Source of the DNA: Mesostigma viride
Taxonomy: Eukaryota > Streptophyta > Mesostigmatophyceae > Mesostigmatales > Mesostigmataceae
Length of the DNA: 64,000 bases
Assembly (NCBI GenBank): GCA_009746045.1
Contig: RPFO01000079.1
Span: 1,506,785-1,570,784 of the forward strand
Direction: 5' to 3'
The position numbers were made by a program, and so were the translations under genes. Shown here in pieces: positions 23,041 to 64,000 of the stretch. Each line of letters begins with the position of its first letter. Position 1 is the stretch's first letter. The notes beneath the pieces are model-generated. The model did not search any database, was not told the origin of the DNA, and worked only from the letters and a program-made list of their open reading frames with translations.

Positions 23041-24165
23041 CTGAGTAGTGTAGTTAGGATTTTATAGACTAGATAGCTTAGAGTTAGGTTCGTTCGATTA
23101 CGCGGATTCCCCCACCTCCACCCCCCATCCAGGAATATGTGCTACATGATCTCACCACGGAGGCATGTTATAATTTAATTTAATTTTTTTAAATATGTAC
23201 AGCGAATCGCCCTCGTGCACGCCCCCCCCAAACCCTCCTTCCGGCCTCGTACGTACAACCCAAGAGATCTCCTTCAGTCTTCAGATGGTCAATATACATA
23301 TTCATTTCACTCTGATGTAAGTTATTATAATGATTTTTAATACATATTAGGCCCCCCCACAGGGTCCACCTGTAGTGGTAGAGGACCCTCAAGTTTATAC
23401 CCTGACAATATATACCTACATACTTTATCATTAATTAATTAATTAATAGACACGTGACTTTATCATTCTCAATGAATATATACTTACGATCAGGTACGTA
23501 TTATAAAAAAAGTCCCCAAAGTTTACGTCTGACACGTAACAAAAATTCCAAAAAACTCTTTCGTACGATAAGAGACACAATCATAATGATGTATGAGTTG
23601 AGTTTAGTTGAGTTTATTCCCGCGCCGGTGGTCCGACAGGGTTAGTTATGCATTAGGGCCACTACGGTAGAATGGCGCCCAAAGGGCATCTGTCATGGCG
23701 AAAGTGCTGGTCCCTTGGTCAGCTGACTGCAGTGTCCAGCTGACTGCACAATGTCCAGCGAACACAGAGACTGCACTGTAATTTATAATCGGCTCATGAT
23801 TATCTGCTCATGACAAATTCTATCGTTGTCATGACGATTTGTGTTGGCTATAGCTACAGAGTAGCTACTTCCACCGGCTGCGCAGTTCGCACCGGCTGCA
23901 TTTCCTTTTATCCCGACGGCCGCTGAGAGGTGTCGGACTGTCGGTCACGTGCGCGAACGCGGTGGTCGACATACTCACAACCGCTGCGTTTCAACGGAAG
24001 CGACCGCTCTCCTACGACCACTTCTGTGCACCCTACTGGTCTCGGTACTATGGGCTCAAAAAACAGCTCGATTCTCAACTCGTCTAACAGCCCATGTGCT
24101 TATTAAGCTGTAATGTTGCTGTTTGAGGTAGGTGCACATTAGGTCAGGCACCTTTTCGTCATATC
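23041..24165 (+). promoter_or_regulatory. Upstream region of the metalloprotease gene
   Basis: About 1.1 kb without a gene. It holds a TTAA-repeat tract followed by TAGACACGTGACT (23432-23457), a sequence that recurs at 63878-63898. It also has a doubled CAGCTGACTGCA motif (about 23719-23750) and a C-run at 23222-23228. No TATA box is obvious directly upstream of the ATG at 24166. The promoter is inferred from position only. Confidence 0.35.
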
Positions 24166-62830
<38,665 letters not shown>

Positions 62831-62958
62831 AAAGTTCTCCCCGGGGGAGGAGCATACTGGGGTGTGCCCAGGTGGGCTCACTTTTTAAAGAAGCAGCTTG
62901 CTGGCTGCCCTTCTTGAAGCATTCCGGTGCATTAGTCCAGACTGTTCAGGGAATTCTC

Positions 62959-62964
62959 AATAAA
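62959..62964 (+). terminator. Possible AATAAA poly(A) signal of the metalloprotease gene
   Basis: AATAAA occurs 129 nt after the stop codon. No TGTAA is obvious nearer to the stop. Position is the only support. Confidence 0.35.
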
Positions 62965-63232
62965 GTCGCCCAGATTGAAGGCACTGATAGGTGCACCATC
63001 ATTGATGACTTTTCTACGCACAAACTATATTGGACAGGAGCCTGGGGGGGATGTTTCATCATGAGGTCATGATATGTTTATGGTACTACAAAGCTAGAGT
63101 GCGTGAACATGATTGATATCTTCTAAAACATGTCCTTGCCGCAAAGGCATGCAGGAGCGTGCAACGTCTAGTCAATGGTCAACGATTTTTAGATTTGCAA
63201 CTTATCTAGAGCTAGATATTGACGAAAGACAT

Positions 63233-64000
63233 GAATTAATTAGTTAATTAATTGACACGTAACTGCGTCACGTGAGCAGAAGTCCTCAGTGGGAGGGGAA
63301 CATGGGATGGAATGTATGATGAATGATGCTAGCTATCTAGTACCTAGTTTCAGGGTTGTGGGCACCACGGCCCGAATCGCTATGAATGCCAAACTGGGTC
63401 ACACGCGGAGCCCCCACTGACTTGGGGGTGGTCTCTTTCATCACTACTTGCCACCTATCCTTGCGAGCCATCTGCCTCCGTATTACAGACAAACCAGGAG
63501 GCTGCCCGGGCGTGAGCCCGTCCCATCTAGGGAAGCCCGACTGGGGTGGATGGATGGAGCTATCTAGTTCCTAGTTACATGCAGCTAGGTTTGCGGGCAC
63601 CACGGCCCGAATCGCTAGCTAGCTATGCATGCATGCCAAATTACTTGGTCACACGCGCAACCCCCACCGACTGGAGGGTGGTGTAATTCATTACTTACTG
63701 TCTGCCACCTATCTGTACGTGTCATCTGCGCCTCCATATTACAGACAAACCAGGGGGCTCCCTGGGCGTTAACCCGCATCGTTGTAACGTGCCAAGCCTA
63801 TCGGCCAGACACGTTGGGAAAGATCGTTTCTATTACGGGACTATCGTCCCGGGTTTAATGCCTGCCTGAGATTAATTCATTAATTAATAGACACGTGACT
63901 GCGTCACGTGAGCAGAAGTCCTCAGTGGGAGGGGAACATGGGATGGAATGGATGGTGTAAGCTATCTAGGTCCTAGTTACAGGGGTGTGGGCACCGCGGC
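63233..64000 (+). repeat. Tandem repeat cluster with AATT tracts and double G-box, cut by the window end
   Basis: An A block (TTAATTAAT then GACACGTGACTGCGTCACGT and AGCAGAAGTCCTCAGTGGGA) occurs at about 63245-63320 and 63878-63950, period 636. A B block (AGCTATCTAG...GGCACCACGGCCCGAATCGC...TATTACAGACAAACCAGG) starts at about 63331, 63559 and 63960. Small open frames in it have no recognisable domain. The A block leading edge is also found at 23441-23457. Confidence 0.85.

Overview
This is nuclear DNA from a plastid-bearing eukaryote, most likely a green alga. The evidence is a plastid-type pyruvate dehydrogenase E1-alpha with a transit peptide, GT-AG introns in every gene, interstitial CCCTAAA (plant-type) telomere repeats, and a PAT/Kangaroo-like tyrosine-recombinase retrotransposon of the kind known from Chlamydomonas and Volvox. 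The species cannot be resolved by eye. The window holds two host genes, both on the + strand, separated by about 21 kb of mostly mobile DNA.

Layout: 269-3211, plastid PDH E1-alpha (3 exons, 443 aa). 3984-6600, decayed non-LTR ORF1-like element and other repeats. 6601-11989, a 5,389-bp DIRS-order retrotransposon (gag, RT/RNase H, tyrosine recombinase; minus strand) with split direct repeats, sitting inside an (AATT)n tail. 11990-23040, a patchwork of LINE fragments and ORF1-only relatives that share a structured 3' end, plus an (AAC)n microsatellite. 24166-62830, one very long gene for an insulin-degrading-enzyme-type M16 metalloprotease. I assembled 24 exons whose phases all agree, giving 1,047 aa, close to the usual ~1,000 aa. 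63233-64000, tandem copies of another repeat family.

The metalloprotease gene is the most unusual part. Only about 3.1 kb of its 38.7 kb is coding. Its introns are packed with micro- and minisatellites, including a perfectly phased 28-bp array of about 300 units (8.4 kb) in intron 21. At least seven introns carry tandem echoes of the preceding exon's 3' end together with its splice donor, and two exons have an upstream copy of their splice acceptor. One of these acceptor copies is separated from the real one by telomeric repeats. Many introns are G-rich after the donor and C-rich before the acceptor. I regard these junction-centred duplications as the strongest candidate for something not yet described.

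All identifications are by eye from translated motifs and family knowledge; no database search was run. Splice sites were chosen by protein continuity, GT-AG rules and reading phase.
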